This document shows positions 8,984 to 19,225 of a stretch of 64,000 nt of DNA, in pieces. This DNA comes from Gammaproteobacteria bacterium (GTDB lineage: Bacteria > Pseudomonadota > Gammaproteobacteria > Berkiellales > Berkiellaceae). Every line of letters starts with the position of its first letter. Positions within the stretch are counted from its first letter, which is position 1. The notes under the pieces were generated by a model. It was not told the DNA's origin. It was given only the letters and a program-made list of their open reading frames with translations, and ran no database searches. The stretch spans positions 62,001 through 126,000 of the forward strand of contig JACPOY010000019.1 in assembly GCA_016191245.1 (NCBI GenBank). The letters run 5' to 3'. The translations under genes were made by a program, and so were the position numbers.

Positions 8984-9979
8984 TTACAAAACACCCGCAC
9001 GTAATAAATCATGCATATTTAATGCACCTAAGATTTTTTTCTGTTTATCAACAACAAAAAGTCCATTGATTTTATGGGTTTCCATAATTCTCAGTGCTTC
9101 AGCTGCAAGCATGCCTTTTTCGATGACTTTACCGCCGATGGTCATGACTTCTTTAATGCTTGAAGTATGGATATTGATGCTGCGATCAAGTGCTCGACGA
9201 AGATCGCCGTCAGTAAATAAACCAATTTGTACACAGTTGTCATCAACCACGGCTGTCATTCCCAAGCTGCAACGAGTCATTTCGATTAATGCTTCTTTTA
9301 CAGTGGCATGATGAGAAACAACAGGAATATTTTTCCCTGTATGCATAATGTCATCTATTTTGAGAAGTAAGCGACGACCAAGTTTGCCACCCGGGTGGGA
9401 CAATGCGAAATCTTCTGAACTAAAACCTCTCGCATCTAATAAAGAAATAGCCAAAGCATCTCCCATGACTAAGGTAGCTGTTGTACTCGAAGTGGGGGCT
9501 AAGCCAAGAGCGCAAGCTTCTTTTTCAACACTCACGTCTACATTTGCTTGCGCACATTTTGCTAGCGTAGAGCGCTTATTACCCGTTAAGGTAATCAAAG
9601 GAACGCCTAAGCGTTTAATAAGAGGTAAAATGGTTAATATTTCTTCAGTTTCGCCAGAATTTGAAATCGCCAAAACAGTATCATTTTCAGTGATCATGCC
9701 CATATCACCATGACTTGCTTCGCCAGGATGAACGAAAAATGAAGGACTGCCGGTACTAGAAAGAGTAGCGGCAATTTTACGTCCAATATGGCCTGATTTT
9801 CCCATACCGATAACAACAATACGTCCTTTAGATTGAACACAGCGAAGGAGAATTTCGCATGCTAAGCTAAACTCATCCGCAATCCGCTCAATTAAAGAAT
9901 GGATTGCTTGCAGCTCTATTTCAACGACTTTCTTGCCTTGAGTGATAAATTGCTTTTTGGCGATAGATTCAATAGTCAT
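8984..9979 (-). CDS. kdsD: Arabinose-5-phosphate isomerase KdsD
   Basis: KdsD converts ribulose-5-phosphate to arabinose-5-phosphate, the first step of KDO synthesis for LPS. It has an N-terminal SIS domain (VVIGMGKSGHIGRKIAATLS, then FFVHPGEASHGDMGM) and two C-terminal CBS domains ending NMHDLLRAGVL. The longer frame from 10048 adds a basic leader absent from the family; MTIESIAKKQF at 9979 is the better start. kdsC, which normally lies between kdsD and lptC, is missing: only 10 bases separate the two genes. Confidence 0.95.
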   Translation of the reverse strand: MTIESIAKKQFITQGKKVVEIELQAIHSLIERIADEFSLACEILLRCVQSKGRIVVIGMGKSGHIGRKIAATLSSTGSPSFFVHPGEASHGDMGMITENDTVLAISNSGETEEILTILPLIKRLGVPLITLTGNKRSTLAKCAQANVDVSVEKEACALGLAPTSSTTATLVMGDALAISLLDARGFSSEDFALSHPGGKLGRRLLLKIDDIMHTGKNIPVVSHHATVKEALIEMTRCSLGMTAVVDDNCVQIGLFTDGDLRRALDRSINIHTSSIKEVMTIGGKVIEKGMLAAEALRIMETHKINGLFVVDKQKKILGALNMHDLLRAGVL

Positions 9980-10223
9980 GAGTTTTCTTATTTTAAAGTT
10001 TCTTAGTTTTCTTACAAAGAACCTAAATGCTTTTCCGAAATATAGCATTTGTTGGCGAAAAATAAAGTAATAGTATCATTTTCCGAAGGCAACGGGGATG
10101 ATAGAAGCGCGATGGCCTATAATTTGAGAATTATCAGTATCAATGAGCTGTGATAAACTAGTATGCCTTTGATAATAATGCAGCATTCAAACATACAAAT
10201 AACTACAATTAGCGGGGCTTGTT

Positions 10224-11036
10224 ATTAATCAGAATAACTGTGTTGAAATCCGTGGATTAACATTTGGTTGGGGGAACAATCACAGCCAAAGGATCATCTT
10301 TGATAACATCGATATTGATGTTCAAATAGGAAAGGTAACTGCCATTATGGGGCCTAGCGGTAGTGGTAAGACAACCTTATTGCGCTTGATTGGTGGGCAA
10401 CTTAGTCCTCTTGAAGGTAAAATTTTAGTTAATGGCTTTAACATACCCGATCTAAATCATGCCGAACTTTATCGTGTTAGACGCCAAATGGGCATGTTAT
10501 TTCAAAGTGGTGCTTTGTTTTCTGATTTAAGCGTATTTGATAACGTCGCTTTTCCTTTACGCGAACACACGAATTTATCTGAAGAATTAATTAGAGATAT
10601 TGTTCTCATGAAACTCCAAGCGGTGGGTTTACGGGGAGCAAGAGGGTTAATGCCGAGTGAGTTATCTGGTGGAATGAAAAGACGGGCAGCGCTGGCACGT
10701 ACGATAGCGCTTGATCCAACACTTATCATGTATGATGAACCATTTGCAGGACAAGATCCGATTTCGATGGGAGTATTGGTAAAATTGATCCGCTTATTGA
10801 ATGATGCATTAGGTTTAACCAGTATCATCGTTTCACATGACGTGATGGAAACATCAAGTATTGCTGATTATATTTACGTGATTGCAGAAGGCAAAGTCAT
10901 TGGGCAGGGAACACCCGACCAAATCAAAAAACATCCTTCACAGTGGGTGCAGCAATTTATGCAAGGTTTGCCAGATGGCCCAGTGCCATTCCATTACCCG
11001 GCGTTAGCCTATGCCAATGATCTTATCGGAGGTTGA
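10224..11036 (+). CDS. mlaF: Phospholipid ABC transporter ATPase MlaF, apparent ATT start
   Basis: MlaF is the ATPase of the MlaFEDB inner-membrane complex, which handles retrograde phospholipid transport. Walker [10 protein letters not shown], signature ELSGGMKRR, Walker [14 protein letters not shown] and VSHDV are all present. The first ATG in frame (10347) is inside the Walker A strand and would delete about 40 conserved residues. Upstream the frame is open to a TAA at 10200-10202 and encodes the expected N terminus ([29 protein letters not shown]). No ATG, GTG, TTG or CTG occurs there. The best candidate is ATT at 10224, 6 bases after gcgggg. A sequencing error is the alternative. Confidence 0.85.
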   Translation: MNQNNCVEIRGLTFGWGNNHSQRIIFDNIDIDVQIGKVTAIMGPSGSGKTTLLRLIGGQLSPLEGKILVNGFNIPDLNHAELYRVRRQMGMLFQSGALFSDLSVFDNVAFPLREHTNLSEELIRDIVLMKLQAVGLRGARGLMPSELSGGMKRRAALARTIALDPTLIMYDEPFAGQDPISMGVLVKLIRLLNDALGLTSIIVSHDVMETSSIADYIYVIAEGKVIGQGTPDQIKKHPSQWVQQFMQGLPDGPVPFHYPALAYANDLIGG

Positions 11037-11038
11037 GG

Positions 11039-11818
11039 GTGATTGACCGTGTACAAGCCCTTGGGCATACAGGATTAAAACAAATTGAAACCGCAGGTAA
11101 AACGGTTTTCTTTCTTTTGCATGCTCTTATCTCTCGCCCGACATGGAAAGGGTTTCAATTATTGATACCCCAATTATTTATGGTCGGGGTAATGTCTTTA
11201 ATCATCATTGTGGTCTCAGGTCTTTTTATTGGCATGGTATTGGGATTTCAAGGTTATACCATTTTAGTAAAATTTGGTGCTGAGCAAGCATTAGGTGAAT
11301 TGATTGCTTTAAGTTTAGTTAGAGAACTTGGTCCAGTTGTAGGGGCTTTATTATTTGCAGGTCGTGCAGGTTCGGCACTCACTGCTGAGATTGGATTGAT
11401 GAAAGCAACAGAACAACTTTCAAGTATGGAAATGCTTGGTGTTGATCCTTTAAAAAGAATTGTTGCTCCTCGATTTTGGGCCGGACAGATTTCAATGCCA
11501 ATTCTGGCGCTTGTTTTCAGCTGTGTAGCTATTTATGGTGGCTATTTAGTAGGGGTTCAATGGCTAGGGGTTGATAATGGGGCCTTTTGGTCTAATATGC
11601 GATCAACTGTCGATTTTCATGAAGACATATTAAATGGAATTATTAAAAGTATTGTTTTTGGAACCGTAGTAACTTGGATTGCGATATATCAAGGCTATGT
11701 TTGTCCACCGACTTCTGAAGGAATTAGTAGAGCGACAACAAGAACTGTCGTATATTCATCTTTAGCAATCTTGGGGCTAGATTTCTTGCTTACAGCAATG
11801 ATGTTTGGAGGAGTGTAA
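11039..11818 (+). CDS. mlaE: Phospholipid ABC transporter permease MlaE
   Basis: A permease of about 260 residues with hydrophobic helices and the family core [25 protein letters not shown] at 11039 is preferred: GGAGG at 11028-11032 is 6 bases upstream and the product starts [14 protein letters not shown], like other MlaE. TTG at 11033 would add two residues. It overlaps or abuts mlaF and runs directly into mlaD, all in one operon. Confidence 0.95.
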   Translation: MIDRVQALGHTGLKQIETAGKTVFFLLHALISRPTWKGFQLLIPQLFMVGVMSLIIIVVSGLFIGMVLGFQGYTILVKFGAEQALGELIALSLVRELGPVVGALLFAGRAGSALTAEIGLMKATEQLSSMEMLGVDPLKRIVAPRFWAGQISMPILALVFSCVAIYGGYLVGVQWLGVDNGAFWSNMRSTVDFHEDILNGIIKSIVFGTVVTWIAIYQGYVCPPTSEGISRATTRTVVYSSLAILGLDFLLTAMMFGGV

Positions 11819-12288
11819 TGCAAAAACGGACGATCGAAATCGCCGTTGGCTTTTTCTTTTTAATGGGGATTGTAGCATTTGCCGTGCTTGCAATTAAGGT
11901 TAGTGGACTCAGTGAAATATATGTTGCTGATGGTTATACATTAACGGCAGAATTTGAAAATATTGGCGGATTAAAACCCAGAGCAAGAGTCAGCATCGCA
12001 GGAGTCCCTATTGGACGAGTATTAGCAATTAGTTTCAATGATAAGAAATACTTAGCGGAAGTGACTCTGATTATTGATAATTCTGTGGATAACTTACCTG
12101 ATGATACAACGGCAAGTATATTAACTTCAGGCCTATTAGGTGATAATTATATTGGATTAAATCCGGGATTTAGTAATACATTTCTCAAACCAGGTGATCA
12201 AATCCCATTAGAAAACACAAATAAAGCGGTTGTTCTTGAAGAATTAGTTTCTAAATTTTTCTCAAGCCAAGCGAGTGGTTTAAAATAA
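11818..12288 (+). CDS. mlaD: Phospholipid-binding MCE protein MlaD
   Basis: A 156-residue inner-membrane-anchored MCE protein. One N-terminal transmembrane helix (about residues 8-28) is followed by the MCE domain with FENIGGLKPRARVSIAGVPIG and SILTSGLLGDNYIGLNPG. MlaD forms a hexameric ring on the MlaE permease. The ATG overlaps the mlaE stop. Confidence 0.95.
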   Translation: MQKRTIEIAVGFFFLMGIVAFAVLAIKVSGLSEIYVADGYTLTAEFENIGGLKPRARVSIAGVPIGRVLAISFNDKKYLAEVTLIIDNSVDNLPDDTTASILTSGLLGDNYIGLNPGFSNTFLKPGDQIPLENTNKAVVLEELVSKFFSSQASGLK

Positions 12289-12310
12289 TCCCGCCTCATA
12301 AGGGGTAGTT

Positions 12311-12928
12311 ATGCGTTCAATTTATTCTACTATTGTTTTTATGTTCCTGACTTTAATGCTATCAACCCAATCAGTTCATGCTTCTGAGGCACCTGATGTT
12401 ATGTTACAACGTATTACTCAGGAGATGATTACTGCTTTACGTCAACATGATAAAGAACTAAAAGATAATCCGGATAAAATTTACCCGATTATTGATAAAA
12501 TTTTAGTGCCCCATATCGATTGGTTAGCAATGTCACGTTGGGTTGTTGGACGTAGTGCATGGGAACGTGCAACTGATACACAACGTCAACGTTTTAGTAA
12601 TGAATTTAAAGATCTGTTAATTCGCACCTATGCTAGTACTTTGCGTGCCTACAACAATCAAACGATTGAGTACCTGCCAATTCGAGGCGGTATTGATAAG
12701 CCACGAGTTCAAGTGAATAGCCTTATTCGTGAATCAGGTCGTGAGCCAATAAAAGTTGCCTATCGTTTGGCTAACCAAGGCGAAAAATGGCAAGTTTATG
12801 ATATCAGCATTGAGGGAGTGAGTTTATTAAAGGGATTTCAGTCACAGTTTGCGCAAGAATTGCAGCAAAAGGGATTGGATGCATTGATTGAACGTCTACA
12901 TCAACATAATGAAAAGCCACTACGGTGA
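12311..12928 (+). CDS. mlaC: Periplasmic phospholipid shuttle MlaC
   Basis: A 205-residue periplasmic protein with a signal peptide (cleavage likely after VHA, residue 24). The MlaC/Ttg2D family pattern is present: HIDWLAMSRWVVGRSAWERAT, then FKDLLIRTYASTLRAY. It carries phospholipids between the outer-membrane MlaA complex and MlaFEDB. mlaA is not in the window. Confidence 0.94.
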   Translation: MRSIYSTIVFMFLTLMLSTQSVHASEAPDVMLQRITQEMITALRQHDKELKDNPDKIYPIIDKILVPHIDWLAMSRWVVGRSAWERATDTQRQRFSNEFKDLLIRTYASTLRAYNNQTIEYLPIRGGIDKPRVQVNSLIRESGREPIKVAYRLANQGEKWQVYDISIEGVSLLKGFQSQFAQELQQKGLDALIERLHQHNEKPLR

Positions 12929-13227
12929 ATGAATTAAAGGTTCTCTTAAAAGGCAATGAACTAGAGATCATGGGAGAGTTAACGCATGAAACCGTGATGC
13001 TCGCCCTTGCCCAGAGTATTCCTCTTTTAACCAGCAATTCGCATCTCAAAGTGAATCTTCAAGGGATCTCACGTTGTGATAGTTCAAGCGTTGCTTATTT
13101 AACAGCCTTACTTCGTGAGTGCAAACTAAAGCGTACGCAATTGCAATTGACCCATATGCCAAAACAGATGCGTCAAATTAGTAGTGTCAGTGGTTTAGAT
13201 GATATATTGCCAATAGCAGAAAGTTAA
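12925..13227 (+). CDS. mlaB: STAS-domain protein MlaB
   Basis: A 100-residue single STAS domain, including VNLQGISRCDSSSVAYLTALLREC with the conserved DSSS-type loop. MlaB stabilises and activates MlaF. It starts at GTG 12925, overlapping the mlaC stop by 4 bases. Confidence 0.9.
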   Translation: MNELKVLLKGNELEIMGELTHETVMLALAQSIPLLTSNSHLKVNLQGISRCDSSSVAYLTALLRECKLKRTQLQLTHMPKQMRQISSVSGLDDILPIAES

Positions 13228-13230
13228 TTT

Positions 13231-15069
13231 ATGTATCTAATCTACTGTCTACTGATCTGGTTCTTTGTCTATAGTCTACCCGCGCTTGCCATTTTTCCAC
13301 AATTGCTAACCAGTCCGCGCACAGCATTCGCTATTCCCATTCTTAGCGTATTATTCGTTTATGTTATTAGTACCATTTTTATTCCTTTAGGATTTTTGAC
13401 AACCCCCATTGTCACAGCAATTGCATTAATCTTAGGTGCTGTTGCTGTTTATAGAATAAATCGCCTGATAGATCATTCTCCATTTACATGGACGAGTCAG
13501 GATGCCTTTATTTATATATTCCATGGCATTTTATTGTTCCCTTATTTTATCAAATTAGGTACCCATGCCTTTGAGCGTGGGGATGAAATATATAGTTGGA
13601 ACTTTTGGGCCATTCAACATTATTTTCTTGAGCCTATCGATTTTTCGCATACTGGGGCACCTTATCCGCAATTATTTCCTAAAATTCTCGCTTTTTGTTA
13701 CCACATTGTTGGAGATTTAGAACTTCAACTTCCAGTAAGAGCAACTTTAATTATATTTCCATGGGCGATGCTAACGGCAATTGCAATGGCCTATCGTCAA
13801 AGGATGGCGGCACATCTTGGAACTTATTTGGTGCTTTTACTTTATGTACTTGCATTTGTTGGATTGGAACAATTTTTTGATGACGGCTATGCCGATCCTG
13901 TCATGAGTAGTTGTTTGATAGTGTCTGTTGCTTTGTTCTGGCAAAGTCAGCAAAAACCTGCTTTCCATATTAGTCCATGGATGTTATCAGTTTGGTCTGT
14001 TCTTTGTGCTATTGCAGCAGCCCATGCAAAGCAACCTGGGTTACTCTGGGTGTTGTTTTCTCTACCCGTTTTGCTGTGGTTTTGTACCAAAACAAATTCA
14101 AAATGGCGTTATGGTGCACTTATCTGTCTTGCTATCGCCGGTGGGTTGTGGTGGATTTTAGGAGAAGGCCAAGAGTTTCACCATAATCGAGGCGTTTTAG
14201 GATTATCGTTTGCAGGTAGAGATTATATTTCCCAACTTGGTTTCTCGATTAATAAGTATTTTATTCATCAGCCCTTTTTGTTCTTTTTATTTTTGCTTTC
14301 CTGGATTAGCTGTCGAATAGATAAAACATTACGTAATATGGTTATCATTTTTATGATCCCAAGCATGTTATGTTGGTTCTTTTTTGGGGCTTATCATTTG
14401 CGATTAGGTCAACATCTGATTGCTTTTGCTTTTTTTGTCGTTGCTGCCAGTGGTTATGCTTTACCTGCGAAAGTAACCAATTGGGAAGGTTGGCAACGAT
14501 TTTGGACTTGGTTGTCCATGAGACAAAAAGAATGCTTTTTCGCCATGGTGGGAGTCAGCGTCGTGATGGGCGGCCTGTTATTTGTTCAGGGAGCCTGGTT
14601 AGAGAAGGGTAGGATCAGCTTGTATTCGGGCGGCAGATTGAGTCTGCAACGTTATTTTGGTCGCGATTCAGATATGATTTATTCAACAATTTATTGTAAT
14701 CCTAATGCTTTATTATGGGTGCCATCACGTTATATCTACGGCCTATTTTATAAACATACGCAATTAACCACCCCCGATTACCTTCGTTATCAAGTTTATA
14801 ATCAAGCGACACTGATAGAAGAATTACAACGCAAATTGCCAGATTATGTTTTTACCGTCAGCAAAGACGTTATTGATGGTCCTGCGGCGGGTATTCTGGC
14901 AGAAGTTATTTCTGCTTGCCCCAATGCTTTTGATAAAATCGCTTCTTCTCCCAACAGGTTTAGTTTTGTAACTTATAAAATCAATAAATCTTTATTATCA
15001 GAAGATCCTTGCTTAATGAATTTAGCAAAGGTAGATAATACAAATAGTGATATAATCGCTGCGCAATAA
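13231..15069 (+). CDS. Polytopic membrane protein, possible GT-C glycosyltransferase
   Basis: A 612-residue protein with many hydrophobic segments throughout (roughly ten or more). An early loop has the acidic motif ERGDEIYSWNFWA, and there is a C-terminal soluble part. The acidic pair after the first helices plus the polytopic layout resembles GT-C glycosyltransferases that use lipid-linked sugars, but I see no family-specific signature, so the function is inferred. It starts 3 bases after mlaB and is followed by ibaG, so it is an addition to the usual mla-ibaG-murA operon and is probably co-transcribed with it. Confidence 0.6.
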   Translation: MYLIYCLLIWFFVYSLPALAIFPQLLTSPRTAFAIPILSVLFVYVISTIFIPLGFLTTPIVTAIALILGAVAVYRINRLIDHSPFTWTSQDAFIYIFHGILLFPYFIKLGTHAFERGDEIYSWNFWAIQHYFLEPIDFSHTGAPYPQLFPKILAFCYHIVGDLELQLPVRATLIIFPWAMLTAIAMAYRQRMAAHLGTYLVLLLYVLAFVGLEQFFDDGYADPVMSSCLIVSVALFWQSQQKPAFHISPWMLSVWSVLCAIAAAHAKQPGLLWVLFSLPVLLWFCTKTNSKWRYGALICLAIAGGLWWILGEGQEFHHNRGVLGLSFAGRDYISQLGFSINKYFIHQPFLFFLFLLSWISCRIDKTLRNMVIIFMIPSMLCWFFFGAYHLRLGQHLIAFAFFVVAASGYALPAKVTNWEGWQRFWTWLSMRQKECFFAMVGVSVVMGGLLFVQGAWLEKGRISLYSGGRLSLQRYFGRDSDMIYSTIYCNPNALLWVPSRYIYGLFYKHTQLTTPDYLRYQVYNQATLIEELQRKLPDYVFTVSKDVIDGPAAGILAEVISACPNAFDKIASSPNRFSFVTYKINKSLLSEDPCLMNLAKVDNTNSDIIAAQ

Positions 15070-15095
15070 TTTAAGATAGCGAGCGAAGGTAAATA

Positions 15096-16606
<1,511 letters not shown>

Positions 16607-16617
16607 ATATATTAAAT

Positions 16618-16654
16618 ACCCCTCACCCTAACCCTCTCCCGCAAGGGGAGAGGG
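16618..16654 (+). repeat. REP-like element, single unit
   Basis: A full 37-base forward unit (acccctcaccctaaccctct, then cccgcaaggggagaggg), identical to the arm at 2741-2777, lies between murA and the hydrolase gene. Confidence 0.93.
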
Positions 16655-16667
16655 GAACGGAAAAGAC

Positions 16668-17333
16668 ATGAAACTAGCAATTAACCCTACATCTTTCCCG
16701 CCATCTGAAACCAACTTTTTAATAGACGGCCCTGCAGGTCATCTAGAATTGTTAACTCTTGCTGCTAAAGAATCGGCAAAGGGGGTTGCTATTATTTGTC
16801 ACCCGCATCCTTTGCAACAAGGCACCATGAATAATAAAGTGGTGCATACTTTATCGAGAGCTTTTCATCAAAAGCAACTTCACACCGTGCGTTTTAATTA
16901 TCGTGGTGTGGGGAAAAGTGAAGGTCAATTTGGTGAATCGATTGGGGAAATTGCGGATTTAATGGCTGTTTTGGCTTGGGTCGATGCGGTTTGCGATAAC
17001 CCCAAAATATGGTTGGCTGGGTTTTCATTTGGATGTTTCATTGCTGCAAATGGCGCTATTAATCATTCTTGTGAACAATTATATTCTGTCGCGCCAGCTG
17101 TGACACATCAAGATTTTGAACAATTATCTTCAATTAAGACTCCATGGGTTGTTGTTCAAGGTGAGCAAGATGAAGTCATACCCCCACAAGATGTTTACCA
17201 ATGGTATGACAAGAGTGTAATGAAGCAACCCAATATGTCTTTGTATAAAATGGCAGACACAACACATTTTTTTCATGGTAAATTAATTGAATTGCGAAAT
17301 CTTGTCGAAGAAACAGTCGTAGGTGTGAAATGA
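16668..17333 (+). CDS. Alpha/beta hydrolase
   Basis: A 221-residue single-domain alpha/beta hydrolase. The front loop is CHPHPLQQGTMNNKVV, a signature of the COG2945-type bacterial family. It also has RFNYRGVGKSEG, the nucleophile elbow GFSFGCF (Ser in GFSFG), an acid in QGEQDEV and the catalytic His in DTTHFFHGK. The substrate is unknown. It overlaps zapE by 4 bases, so the two are co-translated. Confidence 0.8.
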   Translation: MKLAINPTSFPPSETNFLIDGPAGHLELLTLAAKESAKGVAIICHPHPLQQGTMNNKVVHTLSRAFHQKQLHTVRFNYRGVGKSEGQFGESIGEIADLMAVLAWVDAVCDNPKIWLAGFSFGCFIAANGAINHSCEQLYSVAPAVTHQDFEQLSSIKTPWVVVQGEQDEVIPPQDVYQWYDKSVMKQPNMSLYKMADTTHFFHGKLIELRNLVEETVVGVK

Positions 17334-18424
17334 CACCACTACAACGATATCAAGCATATTGTGACAGTGGTAAAATAAATCCTTCGCCAGCGCAACAAGA
17401 AATTGTGAACTACCTAGAAGAATTACACCACGCGTTATTATCGAAAAATGATTATCTGTCTTTGACCAAAAGTACTTTGTTTCGAAGCTTAGGATTAAGA
17501 CAAGTACCCATCAGAGGGTTATACTTATGGGGCGATGTGGGTCGTGGTAAAACATTTTTAATGGATTTATTTTATCAATCATTACCTTTTCAAGAAAAAA
17601 CACGTCTGCATTTTCATCGTTTTATGTTCTATGTGCATTCTGCGTTACAAAAACATCAAGGACGAAAAGATCCGCTTAAAGAGATTGCAAAAGAATTTGC
17701 CAAAACATCAATGTTACTGTGTTTTGATGAGTTTTATGTGAAAGATATTGCAGATGCAATGATATTGGCTGAATTATTTGAAAATTTATTTCATCAGGGC
17801 GTCACCTTAGTTGCTACTTCTAATTTGCCGCCAAAAGATTTGTATGAAAATGGTTTGCAACGTGAGAGATTTCTACCCACGATTGATTTAATTGAAAAAT
17901 ATACGCGCATTATGCAAATTGGTGGGGAAGTTGACTATCGTTTGCAGAATTTATCTCATAATAATATTTATCACTATCCTTTGGATGAATTAGCGATGAA
18001 GAATTTGATGCAATATTTTCATCAATTTGCCCCCGAAGGGGGAGAAGCTAATAAAGTACTGACCATCACTGAGCGAGAAATCATGACACAATATAGTGCT
18101 GATAGTGTCGTTTGGTTTAGCTTTGAAAATTTATGTGAAAGTGCAAGAAGTACACTTGATTATATTGAGATTGCGCGTTGCTATAAAACAGTATTGATGA
18201 GTGGTGTCAAAGCGATGGGAGAAGAACGAGAAGATGTTGCTTTGCGCTTTATTGCTTTGGTAGATGAATTTTATGAGCGTCACGTTACTTTGATTTTAAC
18301 AGCTGAAGTTCCATTAATTTCACTGTATCAAGGCAAGCGTCACGGATTCGAATTTCAAAGGACCATTAGCCGTTTAACAGAGATGCAAACCCCTGCTTAT
18401 TTAGCAAAACCACATTTACATTAA
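17330..18424 (+). CDS. zapE: Cell division ATPase ZapE (AFG1-like)
   Basis: A 364-residue AFG1/ZapE ATPase with Walker A GDVGRGKT, Walker B LLCFDEF and the sensor region ATSNLPPKDLYENGLQRERF. In E. coli ZapE associates with the Z-ring under stress; mitochondrial relatives are involved in membrane protein turnover. Length and motifs are normal. Confidence 0.93.
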   Translation: MTPLQRYQAYCDSGKINPSPAQQEIVNYLEELHHALLSKNDYLSLTKSTLFRSLGLRQVPIRGLYLWGDVGRGKTFLMDLFYQSLPFQEKTRLHFHRFMFYVHSALQKHQGRKDPLKEIAKEFAKTSMLLCFDEFYVKDIADAMILAELFENLFHQGVTLVATSNLPPKDLYENGLQRERFLPTIDLIEKYTRIMQIGGEVDYRLQNLSHNNIYHYPLDELAMKNLMQYFHQFAPEGGEANKVLTITEREIMTQYSADSVVWFSFENLCESARSTLDYIEIARCYKTVLMSGVKAMGEEREDVALRFIALVDEFYERHVTLILTAEVPLISLYQGKRHGFEFQRTISRLTEMQTPAYLAKPHLH

Positions 18425-18463
18425 GTTTTTTGTCACGAGTAGTAATTTTATAAGGAGTAGTAT

Positions 18464-18757
18464 ATGCGTGTATTAACACCAAACGAAGGGTTATACGTTT
18501 CTGGGGGTTATGGAAATTACGATGAGTCGCATAGTTATCAGCGTGAGTTTTGGGATTCATTTGTGCATACCTCAGGGTGGGCTGCAGGGATATTTTGGTC
18601 TCCAGTGATGCCAATAGTGATGTTTGTAGGTGGGGTTATTGAACTTGCCGCACTTGGTGTTTATTACGCAGGTTATGGGCTTTATAGCGCAGGAAGTTAT
18701 GCTGTTAATGGTATTGCTTCTGGTGGTTCATATGCTTATGGGGCTGTAGCTGGGTAG
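18464..18757 (+). CDS. Small Gly/Tyr-rich peptide with double-glycine leader
   Basis: A 97-residue peptide with a strong ribosome-binding site (aaggag at 18452-18457, 6 bases from ATG). The first 15 residues, MRVLTPNEGLYVSGG, fit the leader of class II bacteriocins and related peptides cleaved after GG by C39-peptidase ABC transporters: Arg2, Leu4, Glu8, Val12, Ser13, Gly14-Gly15. The rest has an aromatic/charged stretch, a hydrophobic segment at about residues 45-75, and a Gly/Ala/Tyr-rich end with GxxxG-like spacing, as in pore-forming or membrane-active peptides. No immunity protein, exporter or peptidase lies beside it. A bacteriocin or secreted peptide is inferred. Confidence 0.6.
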   Translation: MRVLTPNEGLYVSGGYGNYDESHSYQREFWDSFVHTSGWAAGIFWSPVMPIVMFVGGVIELAALGVYYAGYGLYSAGSYAVNGIASGGSYAYGAVAG

Positions 18758-18774
18758 TCATTTTCAGCTTTTTT

Positions 18775-18865
18775 CCCTTTTGCGCTTCGCGGGAGAGGGC
18801 GCCTGTAGGGTGGGTGAGGGTCTTATGATTAGAAACCCTCACTTTACCTTTCCAAAAAGAGAGGG
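18775..18865. repeat. Degenerate REP-like pair
   Basis: The reversed arm gcgggagagggcgcctgtag...gtgagggtct and a forward arm aaaccctcactttacctttc...agaggg face each other. Both are clearly diverged from the consensus. The pair lies between the small leader peptide gene and feoA. Confidence 0.65.
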
Positions 18866-18886
18866 TATCTGAGAATGTATTGTAAA

Positions 18887-18901
18887 TGCGAATAATTATC
18901 A
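18887..18901 (+). promoter_or_regulatory. Fur box upstream of feoAB
   Basis: tgcgaataattatca matches the 7-1-7 Fur motif tgataatnattatca at 12 of 14 specified positions, with the right half perfect. It is 43 bases before the feoA ATG, as expected for Fur repression of ferrous iron uptake. Confidence 0.8.
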
Positions 18902-18943
18902 TTAGTATTGTATCTTCAATCAATAACCCTGGAGAAACTTCGA

Positions 18944-19225
18944 ATGCTAACTTTAGATGCCATTCCCATTGGCCTGCAAGTTCGCATGAAAGGGTTTCAT
19001 CAGCAAGCTCGAGGCTTTCGTCATAAATTATTAGCTATGGGACTCACTCCCGGCGTTATGATGACTGTTGTGAGGATTGCCCCTCTTGGCTGTCCTATTC
19101 AAGTAGAGCTTCGCGGCTATACGCTCAGTTTACGAAAAAAAGAATGTCAACAAATAGAAGTTGAACATGCTAATGCCAACATTCCTCAACCAAATGGTGT
19201 ATTCGATGATTGCGTTAGTAGGTAA
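18944..19225 (+). CDS. feoA: Ferrous iron transport protein FeoA
   Basis: An SH3-like cytoplasmic partner of FeoB. The start at ATG 18944 gives MLTLDAIPIGLQVRM, matching FeoA N termini, with ggag 12 bases upstream; the longer TTG start at 18908 is unlikely. LLAMGLTPGVMMTVVRIAPLG and VELRGYTLSLRKKEC are family hallmarks. The tail extends to 19225 and overlaps feoB. Confidence 0.93.
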   Translation: MLTLDAIPIGLQVRMKGFHQQARGFRHKLLAMGLTPGVMMTVVRIAPLGCPIQVELRGYTLSLRKKECQQIEVEHANANIPQPNGVFDDCVSR

